DNA of 37,245 nt from JAJPJX01 sp964568355 (GCA_964568355.1 CAZMRK010000042.1:1-37245), one strand, 5' to 3'. Shown: positions 26,776 to 35,471, numbered from the stretch's first letter. Numbers and translations: made by a program. The notes: generated from the letters alone by a model not told the origin.

Positions 26776-29701
26776 GCATGGAAGGCGAGCTTCCGAACAG
26801 GGGGCTGGTGAGGTAACGGATCGGGTCGGCAAAGTTGGGGTGATTCAACGCATTGAAGGCTTCCATACGCATCTGGAGCACATGTTCACCGCGCACATGG
26901 AACTCACGCGGCAGTGCGAGGTCCACCTGGTACATCCGGAAGGCGGTGATGGCGTTGCGCCCGAGGTTGCCCTGCACCATGTCCTCGCTGATAGCCTGAA
27001 ACGCCGCATTGTTCAGGCGCCGGCCGCCAGGCGCCTGGGGATCGGTGATCCAGATTGGCTGGCCCGGCAGCAGATCCGGACGAAAGGCGTTGGCGAAAGA
27101 GATTCCCGTTGCCTGCTCGTTGCTGAGGACGTTGATCGGGAAACCAGTGCGAGCGTGGAGCACGCCGTCGATCGACCAGCCGCGAAGCCAGCCGGAGAGC
27201 CGGCCTGCACCAGGCGGAGGGATCTCCCACGTAAAGGCGGCGCTGAGCATCTGGCGCACGTCGAAATCGGATGAAGCGCGATCCTGGCGCCGGCTGACGT
27301 CGGGGCCGGCCCAGTAGATGGCCGCATCGCTCGAACTGTTGTCGAGCGAGTGTGCCCAGGAGTAGGACACCATGCCCTGAAGGCGGCGGCCGAGCCGGCG
27401 GCGGTATTGGAGCTGTAAGCCGTTATAGCGGGACCGGCCGTTGTTGGTGGCAAGGGCCACCCAAGCGGTGGGGCTGTTGCCATCGCCGCCCATCTCGCGG
27501 CGAATCAGGCGGCGTCCCTGCGAGCCGACATAGCTGGCGACGACCACATCCCGATCCGTGAAGGCGTGCTCGACCGAGGCGCTATACTGCGCCACCACGG
27601 GCAGACGCAGCCCCGGAACAAAGCCGAAGCTCAGCAGGGCGGGAAATGGCGCGCTATGCTGGCTTCCAAACTGCCGGACGCTCAAGGGGCCGCCGTTGAC
27701 CACGTCGGTAGCGATGCTGAAGCTGGAATCGTAATAGAGGCCGGCGCCCAGACGCACGACCGTGCCGCCTTTTTCCCGCGGCCGAAAGGCGAGGCCGAAG
27801 CGTGGAGCCAGATTGTTGAAGCGCTGCGGCCAGATGGGGGCAGCTCCCTCGATCACGGTGCCCCTTTCCGGATCGAGAAAATAGGACTCCCGGTTCGAAC
27901 TCGGCGCCGGGCTATATTCCCAGCGGAAACCATACGTGGCCGTCAGGCGCGGCGCAATGCGCCAGGTATCCTGGACGAACAGAGAGAGCTCCCGCACCAC
28001 CGCGGAATCGAATTCGGGCTCGGAGCTGGAGGTCCACAGGTCGCGGGCGGAGAGGAAATCGTCAAAGCTGTTGGCGATCACGCTGTAGGTGCCGGAAGCA
28101 TCGCGACGAGTGGGGGCCAGGCGCCGATATTCGGCCCCCACGCGCATGGAATGGGTCCCGAGGGTGATGCTGGTGGTTTGCGAGACGTGATACTGGGTCT
28201 GCTGGCGGTCACCTTCCCGGCCCAGGGTTACCGGGCTTACCCCCGAAATGGAGAAACGCAGCAGGCGGTCGCAGACACCGCTGGTGTGCACCAGGTGGGT
28301 GATCACCGATTCCAAAGCGCAATCCGGCGAGAAATTGTCCTGGTCTTTCCAGAAGGTGTGAGCGGTGGCTGACGAGGCATTGGCGCGAAGGTCGAAGATC
28401 AGATTGCTGCGGGCGCGGAGGTTCAGTCCCAGGGTCAGGCTGCGGGAGCGGAGATTCAACTGGCTGATCTGAGTATTGCCGAATTCGTTAAACGAAGGGG
28501 AGTCGTTGTAACGGCCGAAAACGGTAAGGCGCGAGCTGATGGCGTGGTCCAGCCGGAAACTGCCGACGTCGAGGCGCGAGGGGCGGTTGTTGCGACCGGT
28601 CCAGACCGCCAGGTCGGGGCCAAGCTCAGGACCGTTGGGCGCAGGAAAGAAGTTGAGAAGAGGCTGGAGCCAGTCCGGAGAAGAGGCGCGCGCTGCGAGC
28701 GAGGGCACGGGGGTCTGCCAGGCGAACGGCTGCAAAAGGCGCAGGCCCTCGTAGGAAGCGAAGAAGAACGTGCGATCGCGCCAGACCGGGCCTCCCAGGC
28801 CGGCGGCAAAATCGTGCAGGCGCAGAGCCGCGCGTCCGTCTCCGCTCTGGTTCGAGAACCAGTCATTGGCGCCCAGGTCCTCATGGCGGAAGCCGTAGAG
28901 GAAGGATCCGTGAAATTCGTTCGATCCGGAGCGGCTGGCCAGGTCCACCTGGGCTCCGGGCAGTTTGCCGAACTGCGGAACCACGGTGGCGGTCTGCACG
29001 CGAAAGTCCTCCAGGGCTTCGAGCGAGATCAGGCTGTGCAGGCTGCCGAGCGCGGTCATGCCCGGAAGAGTCCCTCCGGTGGACTGAGCCGGAAGCCCAC
29101 CGCCGCTGACGCCGGTGTTGGCGCTGACGCCGTCGATGGTGAAGTAGTTACTGTTGGGGCGCTGGCCATTCACCGAGAACTGGCCGGGCTCGCCGCGGGT
29201 GGCAGGCGTCACCACGGCGCCGGGGGCCAGTTCCAGCAGCCCCAGCAAACTGTGCCCGTTGACGGGCAGGTGCTCGATGCGATCGCGGCCGATCACGGTG
29301 CTTACCGAACCGTCCTCGCGGTTGAGCAGGGGGGCAGCGTCTTCCACGGTGACCGTCTCTTTGACGCTGCCCACGGCCAGCTCGAAGTCGGACCGTCCCG
29401 GCCGGGCCAGTTCCAGCCGCACGCCGAAGCGGATCATGGTGCGGAAGCCTTCCTTGCGAACCATGATTTTGTAAATGCCCGGCTGCAGCGAGGTGACCAG
29501 GTAGCTGCCATCTTCCTGGGAAAGCGTCTCGCGCCGGAAGCCGCTCTCTTCGTTGACCACGCTAACCGAGGCTCCCGGAACGGCTGCTTGGGAAGGATCG
29601 AGAATCACGCCCGAGACATAGGAATAGGGTTGGGCGCGCGCAAGCGCCGTCCCTGCCAGGGAGAGGAGTACGACCGGCAGGAACCGGCGCCAGGGTGTCA
29701 T
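26672..29701 (-). CDS. Oar-like TonB-dependent receptor of the second sigma cassette
   Basis: The protein has 1009 residues with a signal peptide (FLPVVLLSLAGTALARAQ). A carboxypeptidase-regulatory domain follows (GVILDPSQAAVPGASVSV to DFELAVGSVKETVTV), then plug-like motifs LPVNGHSLLGLLEL, NSNYFTIDGVSANTG and ASRSGSNEFHGSF, and a barrel ending SLQVSLRFRF. Its ATG overlaps the anti-sigma stop by 4 nt, as in the first cassette. It is related to the receptor at 7104-10295 but clearly diverged, so the ligand is probably different. The 3' end overlaps the convergent acetyltransferase ORF. Confidence 0.9.
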   Translation of the reverse strand: MTPWRRFLPVVLLSLAGTALARAQPYSYVSGVILDPSQAAVPGASVSVVNEESGFRRETLSQEDGSYLVTSLQPGIYKIMVRKEGFRTMIRFGVRLELARPGRSDFELAVGSVKETVTVEDAAPLLNREDGSVSTVIGRDRIEHLPVNGHSLLGLLELAPGAVVTPATRGEPGQFSVNGQRPNSNYFTIDGVSANTGVSGGGLPAQSTGGTLPGMTALGSLHSLISLEALEDFRVQTATVVPQFGKLPGAQVDLASRSGSNEFHGSFLYGFRHEDLGANDWFSNQSGDGRAALRLHDFAAGLGGPVWRDRTFFFASYEGLRLLQPFAWQTPVPSLAARASSPDWLQPLLNFFPAPNGPELGPDLAVWTGRNNRPSRLDVGSFRLDHAISSRLTVFGRYNDSPSFNEFGNTQISQLNLRSRSLTLGLNLRARSNLIFDLRANASSATAHTFWKDQDNFSPDCALESVITHLVHTSGVCDRLLRFSISGVSPVTLGREGDRQQTQYHVSQTTSITLGTHSMRVGAEYRRLAPTRRDASGTYSVIANSFDDFLSARDLWTSSSEPEFDSAVVRELSLFVQDTWRIAPRLTATYGFRWEYSPAPSSNRESYFLDPERGTVIEGAAPIWPQRFNNLAPRFGLAFRPREKGGTVVRLGAGLYYDSSFSIATDVVNGGPLSVRQFGSQHSAPFPALLSFGFVPGLRLPVVAQYSASVEHAFTDRDVVVASYVGSQGRRLIRREMGGDGNSPTAWVALATNNGRSRYNGLQLQYRRRLGRRLQGMVSYSWAHSLDNSSSDAAIYWAGPDVSRRQDRASSDFDVRQMLSAAFTWEIPPPGAGRLSGWLRGWSIDGVLHARTGFPINVLSNEQATGISFANAFRPDLLPGQPIWITDPQAPGGRRLNNAAFQAISEDMVQGNLGRNAITAFRMYQVDLALPREFHVRGEHVLQMRMEAFNALNHPNFADPIRYLTSPLFGSSPSMLNLMMGTGSPGSGLAPLFQAGGARSLQVSLRFRF

Positions 29702-31431
29702 TTGGCCGCACTCGCGGGCACTGCGGCAACCAGTTGGAGGTAGCTGTCCGAAGCGGCGTGGAGCTGCAGGAGTCCGTTGAGGAGATCCTGGGGAAGCCGG
29801 CCCTCGGACGCCGGCGAAGAGGCTCCGGCGAACATGGCCGCCAGCAGCGTCTCCACATTTCGCGCGGAGTGGAACAGTTTTTCGGTGGCCGCCTGCCAGG
29901 AGCCGGCCGTGATTGGATTTCCGGGAGCGAGTGCCGTTTTTGCGCCCAGGGAGGCTAACACGGGGTCGAGTAGACGCTGCAACTCGACGGTCTGGCGCGC
30001 GAGCACGCCGGCGTGTTCCTGTTCCAGCCTGCGCAACAGTTGCTGCTCCTGAACGCCCAGCCCGGCTTCCGCCGCCGGCGGAAAGCGATCCGCCAGCCGC
30101 CGCAGCGCATAGACCCGAGACATCACTGAGTCACCCATATCCAGGGCTTGGCTTGCCAACTGTTCGAAGTATACCCGGCCTCCCACCTGCTCTTCCAGCC
30201 GGGCTTGCAGGCCGGGTAGTTCGGCGCGAGCGGTGACTCCGGCGGCGGACGGCGGCTCGGCCGGGGGATGGGCTGCGGGATCGGAGAATTCCACTACGAC
30301 TCGCGGCAGTGAGGCCAATACCTGCTGAATCCGCTGGCGCCGTTCGGGGGGTACGCCCACGCCGGTGACCAGGATCCGGCTGCCGTTGCGCCGAACTTCG
30401 ACCGGATCGCCCAGATCAGCGCCCACCTGGTGGAGGGCGGCCAGCACCTGCAGTTCATCCCCTGGAGACGCTGCGACCGGCGGGGGAGTTGGCGCCGGAG
30501 TCAGGGCAGGCTGTGGAGCGGGCTGCGGGGGCGCGTCACCGCTTTCCGTGCTTTCCGTGGTGGAAGCCACGGCATCGGGCTCGGCAGACGAGCTCAGCTC
30601 AGTGATCTCGATCCACTCTCGATTGCGAAATTCCAGGCGCTGCCCGGTGGGGTGGAAATCGCGGGCGTCCAGGCGCAGAGTGGCTTCCGCCAGTTCACCG
30701 ATGCGGGTACTGGTGCGGATCTGATAGTAGGACGGGTGATCCACTGAGCCGTCCACCGGCGTCACTTCGTCCTGCTTTTCGGGAAGCTGATCGCGCCATT
30801 CCTGGTAGGAACGCGCGCTCAGGGGATCCTCCCAACTATAGTGAGCCGCCAGGAACATGGCCTGCAGCGAGGCCGCTTCCGGCGCCTCGGGAAGGGTGGT
30901 GGCCGCGGCAGAAGTGGTCTTGCCGATCACGCGCGTGACCCGATGCCGCCGGCTGCGGATCTGGATGCGGCGCGGAGTGTTGGGACGGGTTTCGGCAGCC
31001 GCCACCGCTTTTTTCAGCAGGGCGGCGGCTTGCACTGACGGCGCATGCTGGAACTGATAAGCGACCATCAGCAGGACCACTAAGGCAACCGTCGACGGTA
31101 CCAGCCAGGTGGGGCGTGTGAACGGCAACAGCACACGCCGGCACAGCCGTTCCCACAGCGACGGCACGGCCAGCGACCGGTCGATTTCGGTCATGCGCCG
31201 CCGCAGGTCCGCCCAGGGAGCGGGCGGTGGGGGCAGATAGACCTGTAAGACCTGTTGGCGATACCGCACGCATTCGCCGGTGATCTTCTGGAACTCAGCC
31301 AACTCCATGCGGCACTGCCAGCAGGCCTGCAAGTGCTCCCGGATCTGCGCGGTTTCGGCGGGACCCAACTCCCCGTCGAGGTAGCGCAGCAACTGGTCGT
31401 CTTCAGGATGGCGGACTTGAAGACTACTCAT
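29698..31431 (-). CDS. Membrane anti-sigma factor (zf-HC2) of the second sigma cassette
   Basis: The protein has 577 residues. The zinc motif is H33-x3-C37-x2-C40, and the membrane helix lies near 107-125 (WLVPSTVALVVLLMVAY). The periplasmic part includes a Ser/Thr/Pro-rich linker (near residue 300), a BON-like stretch (DPVEVRRNGSRILVTGVGV to ASLPRVVVEF), and ALRRL-x3-FPP-x4-AGL at 442-458, followed by a tail with a conserved pattern ending near LPQDLLNGLLQLH. These match the 458-residue protein at 10292-11668 point by point, with an insertion of about 120 residues mainly before the BON-like stretch. It overlaps the sigma gene by 8 nt and the receptor by 4 nt. Confidence 0.85.
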   Translation of the reverse strand: MSSLQVRHPEDDQLLRYLDGELGPAETAQIREHLQACWQCRMELAEFQKITGECVRYRQQVLQVYLPPPPAPWADLRRRMTEIDRSLAVPSLWERLCRRVLLPFTRPTWLVPSTVALVVLLMVAYQFQHAPSVQAAALLKKAVAAAETRPNTPRRIQIRSRRHRVTRVIGKTTSAAATTLPEAPEAASLQAMFLAAHYSWEDPLSARSYQEWRDQLPEKQDEVTPVDGSVDHPSYYQIRTSTRIGELAEATLRLDARDFHPTGQRLEFRNREWIEITELSSSAEPDAVASTTESTESGDAPPQPAPQPALTPAPTPPPVAASPGDELQVLAALHQVGADLGDPVEVRRNGSRILVTGVGVPPERRQRIQQVLASLPRVVVEFSDPAAHPPAEPPSAAGVTARAELPGLQARLEEQVGGRVYFEQLASQALDMGDSVMSRVYALRRLADRFPPAAEAGLGVQEQQLLRRLEQEHAGVLARQTVELQRLLDPVLASLGAKTALAPGNPITAGSWQAATEKLFHSARNVETLLAAMFAGASSPASEGRLPQDLLNGLLQLHAASDSYLQLVAAVPASAAK

Positions 31432-31978
31432 GATTCACCTTCCTCAGCCTGACGAGCGCGCGGCGTAAGAATTCTCCGACCGCGGAGGCGCTGATGCCCA
31501 GCACCAACCCGATCTCGGGGTAGCGCAATCCCTCCAGGCGCAGATGCAGACAGCGCCGCTGCTGCTCGGACAGCCCTTCCACCGCCCGGTGGAAGCGCAA
31601 CATCCGCTCGCGTTCCATTAAACCCTGCTCCGGGTCGGGGTCGCGGCCGGTGAGGCGTCCCTCCAGGGCCGGATCGAACGGCGCGAGATGGCTCTCCCTG
31701 GCGCGGATCTTGAGACCCAGGTTGTGCGCGACTCGAAAAATCCAGGCCCGGCTGTTGCGGATCTGCTCACCTTTACGCAAGGTCACGTAGAGCCGCAGAA
31801 AGACCTCTTGGGCCGCCTCCTGCGCCTGCGCGGGCGAGAGACCAAGCGTCAGCAGGTAGCGATAGACGTCCTCGCGAGCTTCCTCGAATAGCTGCGCGAC
31901 CTGATCCTGTAAGGTCTCCAAAGCCGGCTCCTGCCGGACAACCCGCGCCAGTTCTTCAGGAAGCGAGAAGGACGACAT
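31424..31978 (-). CDS. ECF-family RNA polymerase sigma factor of the second cassette
   Basis: From the ATG at 31978 the protein has 184 residues. Region 2 is visible in LGLSPAQAQEAAQEVFLRLY and RAWIFRVAHNLGL; region 4 in LSEQQRRCLHLRLEGLRYPEIGLVLGIS with the recognition helix SAVGEFLRRALVRL. A GTG at 32011 would add 11 residues but has no good ribosome site, whereas GAGGA precedes the ATG. It is divergent from the glycosyltransferase gene and heads the sigma - anti-sigma - receptor operon. It shares RAWIFRVAHNL and EGLRYxEI with the sigma factor at 11661-12212. Confidence 0.88.
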   Translation of the reverse strand: MSSFSLPEELARVVRQEPALETLQDQVAQLFEEAREDVYRYLLTLGLSPAQAQEAAQEVFLRLYVTLRKGEQIRNSRAWIFRVAHNLGLKIRARESHLAPFDPALEGRLTGRDPDPEQGLMERERMLRFHRAVEGLSEQQRRCLHLRLEGLRYPEIGLVLGISASAVGEFLRRALVRLRKVNHE

Positions 31979-32163
31979 GATTCCTCGATGGCTCGACGTG
32001 CTGCCTTCCACTCATCATAAGCTGCCCGACCCAAGACCCGGGACCATACCGTTTCAACTACAGCATGTGCGAAAAATCTCATCCCGGCGAAGATTATTTC
32101 GAGCCAGGCGTAGTGAAAATCGCAATTTTGCGGTCTTCGAAACTTACCGGTAATCCGGTTTCT

Positions 32164-33204
32164 ATGCCAACTGCTCCGGTTGTGTCCGTGACTGTTGTAA
32201 CTTTCAACAGCAGCAGCGTGATTCAGCGCTGTCTGGAAGCTGTTCTCCGGCAGGAGGGCCCTCCCTTCGAGGTTTTGGTGGTGGACAATGCCTCAACCGA
32301 CAGCACGCGCGAGATCCTGGCGGGCTTCGAGCATCTGGTGCGCGTGATCTATAACCAGGGGAATATCGGCTTTGCGGCCGCCCAGAATCAAGCCATTGCG
32401 GCGAGCCGGGGGCAATGGGTCCTGACGCTCAACCCCGACGTTCTCTTGCGGCAGGGATTCCTGGAGCGCCTGCTGGAGGCGAGCCGCGCCGACGGGTCCG
32501 TAGGCAGCGTCTGTGGCAAGCTGCTGGCCATCGGGCCCGCTTTTGAGCCGCTGCCCGAGCCGTTGCTCGACTCCACCGGGATCTATTTCACCCCTTCCAT
32601 GCGGCACTTCGACCGCGGCTGGCACGAGCCCGATCAGGGCCGCTTCGACCAAATGGAGTACGTCTTCGGGGCCAGTGCCGCCGCCGCGCTCTATCGCCGC
32701 GAGATGATCGAGGACGTTTCGGAGGAGGGCGGATTCTTCGATCCGGATTTCTTTGCCTATCGCGAGGACGCCGACCTGGCGTGGCGGGCGCGGCTGCTGG
32801 GCTGGAACTGCCTCTACGTTCCGGAGGCGACCGCCTACCATATCCGGCGGGTAGCCCCGGGGAACCGGCACGAGATTCCGGCTGTGCTCAATATGCATTC
32901 GGTGAAGAACCGCTTCCTGATGCGCGTGAAGAACATGACCGGGGGTCTGTACCGGCGCTGCTGGCTGCCGGCGACCGCGCGCGATCTGTTGGTCATAGCC
33001 GCCTGTCTGCTGTGGGAGCAGAGCTCGCTACCAGCATTCTGGCACGCAGCCCGCTGTCTGCCCTCGGCGCTGCGAAAGCGCCAGAGTCTCATGCGACGGC
33101 GGAGGGTGAGCGACGAGGACCTGGCAGTCTGGTTCTGCGCCGAACCGCGCGCGCAGCCTTGTCCGGAGCGCGCGGCGGCTGCATGCGACACGCTGCCGGT
33201 GTAG
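32164..33204 (+). CDS. Family 2 glycosyltransferase (rhamnosyltransferase-like)
   Basis: The protein has 346 residues from the ATG at 32164. The GT-A fold starts VSVTVVTFNSSS, with VVDNASTDST, YNQGNIGFAAAQNQAI, the metal-site region LTLNPDVLL and the catalytic-loop motif FAYREDADLAWRARLLGW. This arrangement is typical of WbbL/RfbF-like rhamnosyl transferases that build cell-surface polysaccharide. An ATG at 32065 is in frame, but the extra 33 residues do not belong to the fold. No clear ribosome site is seen at either start. The C-terminus is a basic amphipathic stretch (LPSALRKRQSLMRRRR) that may touch the membrane. It is followed 18 nt later by thiM, a chance neighbour in function. Confidence 0.82.
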   Translation: MPTAPVVSVTVVTFNSSSVIQRCLEAVLRQEGPPFEVLVVDNASTDSTREILAGFEHLVRVIYNQGNIGFAAAQNQAIAASRGQWVLTLNPDVLLRQGFLERLLEASRADGSVGSVCGKLLAIGPAFEPLPEPLLDSTGIYFTPSMRHFDRGWHEPDQGRFDQMEYVFGASAAAALYRREMIEDVSEEGGFFDPDFFAYREDADLAWRARLLGWNCLYVPEATAYHIRRVAPGNRHEIPAVLNMHSVKNRFLMRVKNMTGGLYRRCWLPATARDLLVIAACLLWEQSSLPAFWHAARCLPSALRKRQSLMRRRRVSDEDLAVWFCAEPRAQPCPERAAAACDTLPV

Positions 33205-33222
33205 ACACGCGACAATGAGGGC

Positions 33223-34038
33223 ATGGCTTCGTTGAAGGACCGTGCCGGATGCATCGGGGAAGACCTGCGGCGTATCCGGGCGGAGGCTCCGCTCATTCAC
33301 AACATCACCAACTACGTGGTCATGAATACCACGGCAAACGCACTGCTGGCGCTGGGTGCGTCCCCGGTGATGGCGCATGCCGAGGAGGAGGTCGAGGAGA
33401 TGGCCGCGATCGCCGGCGCCCTGGTGATCAATATCGGCACGCTCAGCGCTGCTTGGGTGCGCTCGATGCGGTTGGCCGGGGGCGCCGCCCGCGGGGCGGG
33501 CAGGCCGGTCGTCCTCGATCCGGTGGGCGCGGGAGCCACGCGGTTCCGCACGGAAACGGCACGGGAGTTGCTGCGCGAGCTTACTCCCACGGTGGTGCGG
33601 GGCAATGCCTCGGAGATACGGGCGCTGGTATTGGCCGACGCTCGCACCAAGGGCGTTGACAGCAGCCACGGCTCCGATCAGGCGCTCGCGGCGGCGCGGA
33701 TCGTGGCCCGCCAGCCGGGCACGGCAGCCGTGGTGAGCGGCGCGGTTGATCTGGTGGTTTCCTGCGAGCGCGTCACGCGCATCGCCAACGGACATCCGCT
33801 CATGCCCAAAGTTACCGGCCTGGGCTGCACGGCGACGTCGCTGGTCGGCGCCTTCGCGGCAGTCAACCCCGCGGCCCACGATGCGGCAGTAGGCGCCATG
33901 GCGGTGATGGGCATTGCCGGAGAGATCGCGGCCGAGAAGGCCGAAGGGCCGGCGAGCTTCCTGGTGCGCTTTCTCGATGCGCTCTACCAGATCGACGAAC
34001 CGGCCATCGCCAGCCGGCTGAAGATCGAAGAAGCATGA
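33223..34038 (+). CDS. thiM: Hydroxyethylthiazole kinase
   Basis: The protein has 271 residues. Family motifs run in order: PLIHNITNYVVMNTTANALLA, GASPVMAHAEEEV, ALVINIGTL, VLDPVGAGAT, RGNASEI and the active-site Cys in TGLGCTATSLVGAF. The enzyme phosphorylates 4-methyl-5-(2-hydroxyethyl)thiazole for thiamine salvage. GAGGGC precedes the ATG. It overlaps thiE by 4 nt (ATGA). No TPP riboswitch sequence was seen upstream, and no thiD or thiC is in the window. Confidence 0.95.
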   Translation: MASLKDRAGCIGEDLRRIRAEAPLIHNITNYVVMNTTANALLALGASPVMAHAEEEVEEMAAIAGALVINIGTLSAAWVRSMRLAGGAARGAGRPVVLDPVGAGATRFRTETARELLRELTPTVVRGNASEIRALVLADARTKGVDSSHGSDQALAAARIVARQPGTAAVVSGAVDLVVSCERVTRIANGHPLMPKVTGLGCTATSLVGAFAAVNPAAHDAAVGAMAVMGIAGEIAAEKAEGPASFLVRFLDALYQIDEPAIASRLKIEEA

Positions 34039-34676
34039 GGCGCCGCCCGGACTGGAACCTCTACCTGGTTACCGATCGCTTACTGGCGGGCGGACGTCCG
34101 ATCGAAGACGTAATCGCGGCGGCTGTGCGCGGAGGCGTGAGTGTCGTACAGCTACGCGAGAAACAGGCCGGGACGCGCCAATTCGTGGAGCTTGGGCGGA
34201 AGTGCCTGGCTCTGCTCCGGGCGCTGGGAATCCCCCTGATCATCAACGACCGCGTGGATGTGGCGCTGGCGGTCGGAGCCGACGGGGTCCATATCGGCCA
34301 GGAGGATATGGAATACGCGATGGCCCGGCAACTGCTCGGCCCGGAGGCGATCATCGGGCTTTCGGTGGAGACTCCCGGCCAGGCGGAGGAACCGGAGGCA
34401 AGGGCGGTGGACTACTTGGGCGTGGGGCCTATCTTTTCCACGCCTACCAAGCCCGATGCCGCGGCCGCCTGGGGACTGGAGCGATTGCGCGAGCTGCGGG
34501 CGCGGTCCGGGCAGGTGCTGGTGGCGATCGGCGGCATTGGGACTGCGAACGCGGCGCAGGTGATCGAAGCGGGCGCCGATGGCCTGGCGGTGGTGTCGGC
34601 GATCTGTGCCGCCCCCGATCCGGAGCAGGCCGCGCGTGAATTATGCCGCGAGATCGCCCGCGGGCGCGCGCGATAA
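34035..34676 (+). CDS. thiE: Thiamine-phosphate synthase
   Basis: The protein has 213 residues, a TIM barrel with LYLVTDR at the N-terminus, VSVVQLREKQAGTRQF, LIINDRVDVALAVGADGVHIGQEDM, YLGVGPIFSTPTKPDA and AIGGIGTANAAQVIEAGADGLAVVSAI. These bind the pyrimidine pyrophosphate and thiazole phosphate and join them to form thiamine phosphate. It is translationally coupled to thiM, giving a two-gene thiamine salvage unit. Confidence 0.95.
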   Translation: MRRRPDWNLYLVTDRLLAGGRPIEDVIAAAVRGGVSVVQLREKQAGTRQFVELGRKCLALLRALGIPLIINDRVDVALAVGADGVHIGQEDMEYAMARQLLGPEAIIGLSVETPGQAEEPEARAVDYLGVGPIFSTPTKPDAAAAWGLERLRELRARSGQVLVAIGGIGTANAAQVIEAGADGLAVVSAICAAPDPEQAARELCREIARGRAR

Positions 34677-34683
34677 AGACCAC

Positions 34684-34709
34684 CTGGCGTGGCGCCGGAA
34701 GCGCCGCAA
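34684..34709 (+). repeat. Upstream copy of a 26-nt repeat encoding a PEP-CTERM-like basic tail
   Basis: This 26-nt sequence, starting 8 nt after the thiE stop, matches the 3' end of the PEP-CTERM gene at 35406-35431 at 24 of 26 positions. In one frame it reads LAWRRKRRK, the basic end of the sorting signal, but it continues without a stop, so it is a remnant and not a gene end. It can also fold into a GGCGC/GCGCC hairpin. Confidence 0.65.
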
Positions 34710-34757
34710 ATGTTCCGGACAGGATCGCTATTTCTGTCGAATACTTTTATTATTTCG

Positions 34758-34767
34758 CGCAATTGCG
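34758..34767. promoter_or_regulatory. Small palindrome upstream of the PEP-CTERM gene
   Basis: CGCAATTGCG is a perfect 10-bp palindrome in the AT-rich leader about 90 nt before the GTG start at 34857. It could be an operator half or a chance palindrome. No convincing -35/-10 pair was found nearby. Confidence 0.2.
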
Positions 34768-34856
34768 TCTTTTGCCGGTATGTATTAAACTCAGGCAGTT
34801 CGAATTCATCGTGCGGGAGGGGCGCGTGCTCGCACAGGAAGAGGAGAAAAGGTCCC

Positions 34857-35435
34857 GTGACAGGCTCAGAAACCAGGTATTCCAAACGAATTGATAAGTT
34901 TTCCCGCGTTTTGCTTGCCACGACGTGTTTGACGGTTGCTTCCGGCACCGCTGCGACCGCTTCAACCATTACAGAGGGAACCAGCCCGGCACCATCCGAT
35001 TTTCCTAATACTGCTCCCGGGTATGCGTTGCCGAGGGACACGGATCAGGTATATGGGGTGGTGAGCGGCGGGTCAGACCAGGATTGGTTTCAATTTCAGA
35101 ATCTTGCACCGAATACCAGTTTTCAATTGAGGGCGACCTTCAATCCCACCGGGGCAGAGACCGGGCTGACGGTGGCGGTCTATAACTCCAGCCAAGCCCT
35201 TCTTGCGACCCAAACTCTTGAGTACTTCATTTCTCAGAGCCCGCTCAACGGTACCGTTCCCAGTGACGGCCGGTTGGACGTGAAGCTTTCGCATCACAAC
35301 GTCAGCATCAATAACAACGGCGGGTACTCCGTGAATCTGAATGCGGCGCTCGCGACGCCCGAGCCGGGCACACTGGCTACGGCGGGATTGGCGCTGGCTG
35401 GTGCGCTGGCGTGGCGCCGGAAACGTCGCAAGTAA
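34857..35435 (+). CDS. Exported PEP-CTERM anchored protein with pre-peptidase-like beta domain
   Basis: From a GTG with GGAG upstream the protein has 192 residues. It begins with a signal peptide (KFSRVLLATTCLTVASGTAATAS), has a single beta-sandwich (DQVYGVVSGGSDQDWFQFQNL to GGYSVNLNAAL) resembling a PPC (bacterial pre-peptidase C-terminal) domain, and ends with the sorting signal TPEPGTLATAGLALAGALAWRRKRRK: the PEP motif, a membrane helix and a basic tail. Such proteins are cleaved and anchored by an exosortase, none of which is in the window. A longer ORF starting at 34689 includes the remnant repeat and is not protein-like. It stands 36 nt before the hydroxylase gene. Confidence 0.82.
   Translation: MTGSETRYSKRIDKFSRVLLATTCLTVASGTAATASTITEGTSPAPSDFPNTAPGYALPRDTDQVYGVVSGGSDQDWFQFQNLAPNTSFQLRATFNPTGAETGLTVAVYNSSQALLATQTLEYFISQSPLNGTVPSDGRLDVKLSHHNVSINNNGGYSVNLNAALATPEPGTLATAGLALAGALAWRRKRRK
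35406..35431 (+). repeat. Downstream copy of the 26-nt repeat, inside the PEP-CTERM gene
   Basis: This copy encodes the last residues of the PEP-CTERM protein (LAWRRKRRK) and is followed at once by the stop codon. It lies 722 nt downstream of the first copy in the same orientation, so recombination between the two would remove the PEP-CTERM gene. Confidence 0.65.
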
Positions 35436-35471
35436 CCAGGACCGGGGAGATTCTCGCGGCCAATCACTCGA

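Noticed and set aside
31979..32163. ECF-type promoter shared by the two sigma cassettes
   Set aside because: TTATGATG occurs upstream of both sigma genes, but no common upstream box at a constant distance could be found by eye.
33205..33222. TPP riboswitch upstream of thiM
   Set aside because: Only 18 nt separate the glycosyltransferase stop from thiM and no CTGAGA/ACCTGA core was seen upstream.
34689..34856. Longer N-terminus of the PEP-CTERM protein
   Set aside because: The extra residues are Cys/Arg/Ser-rich, cover the remnant repeat, and would bury the signal peptide.
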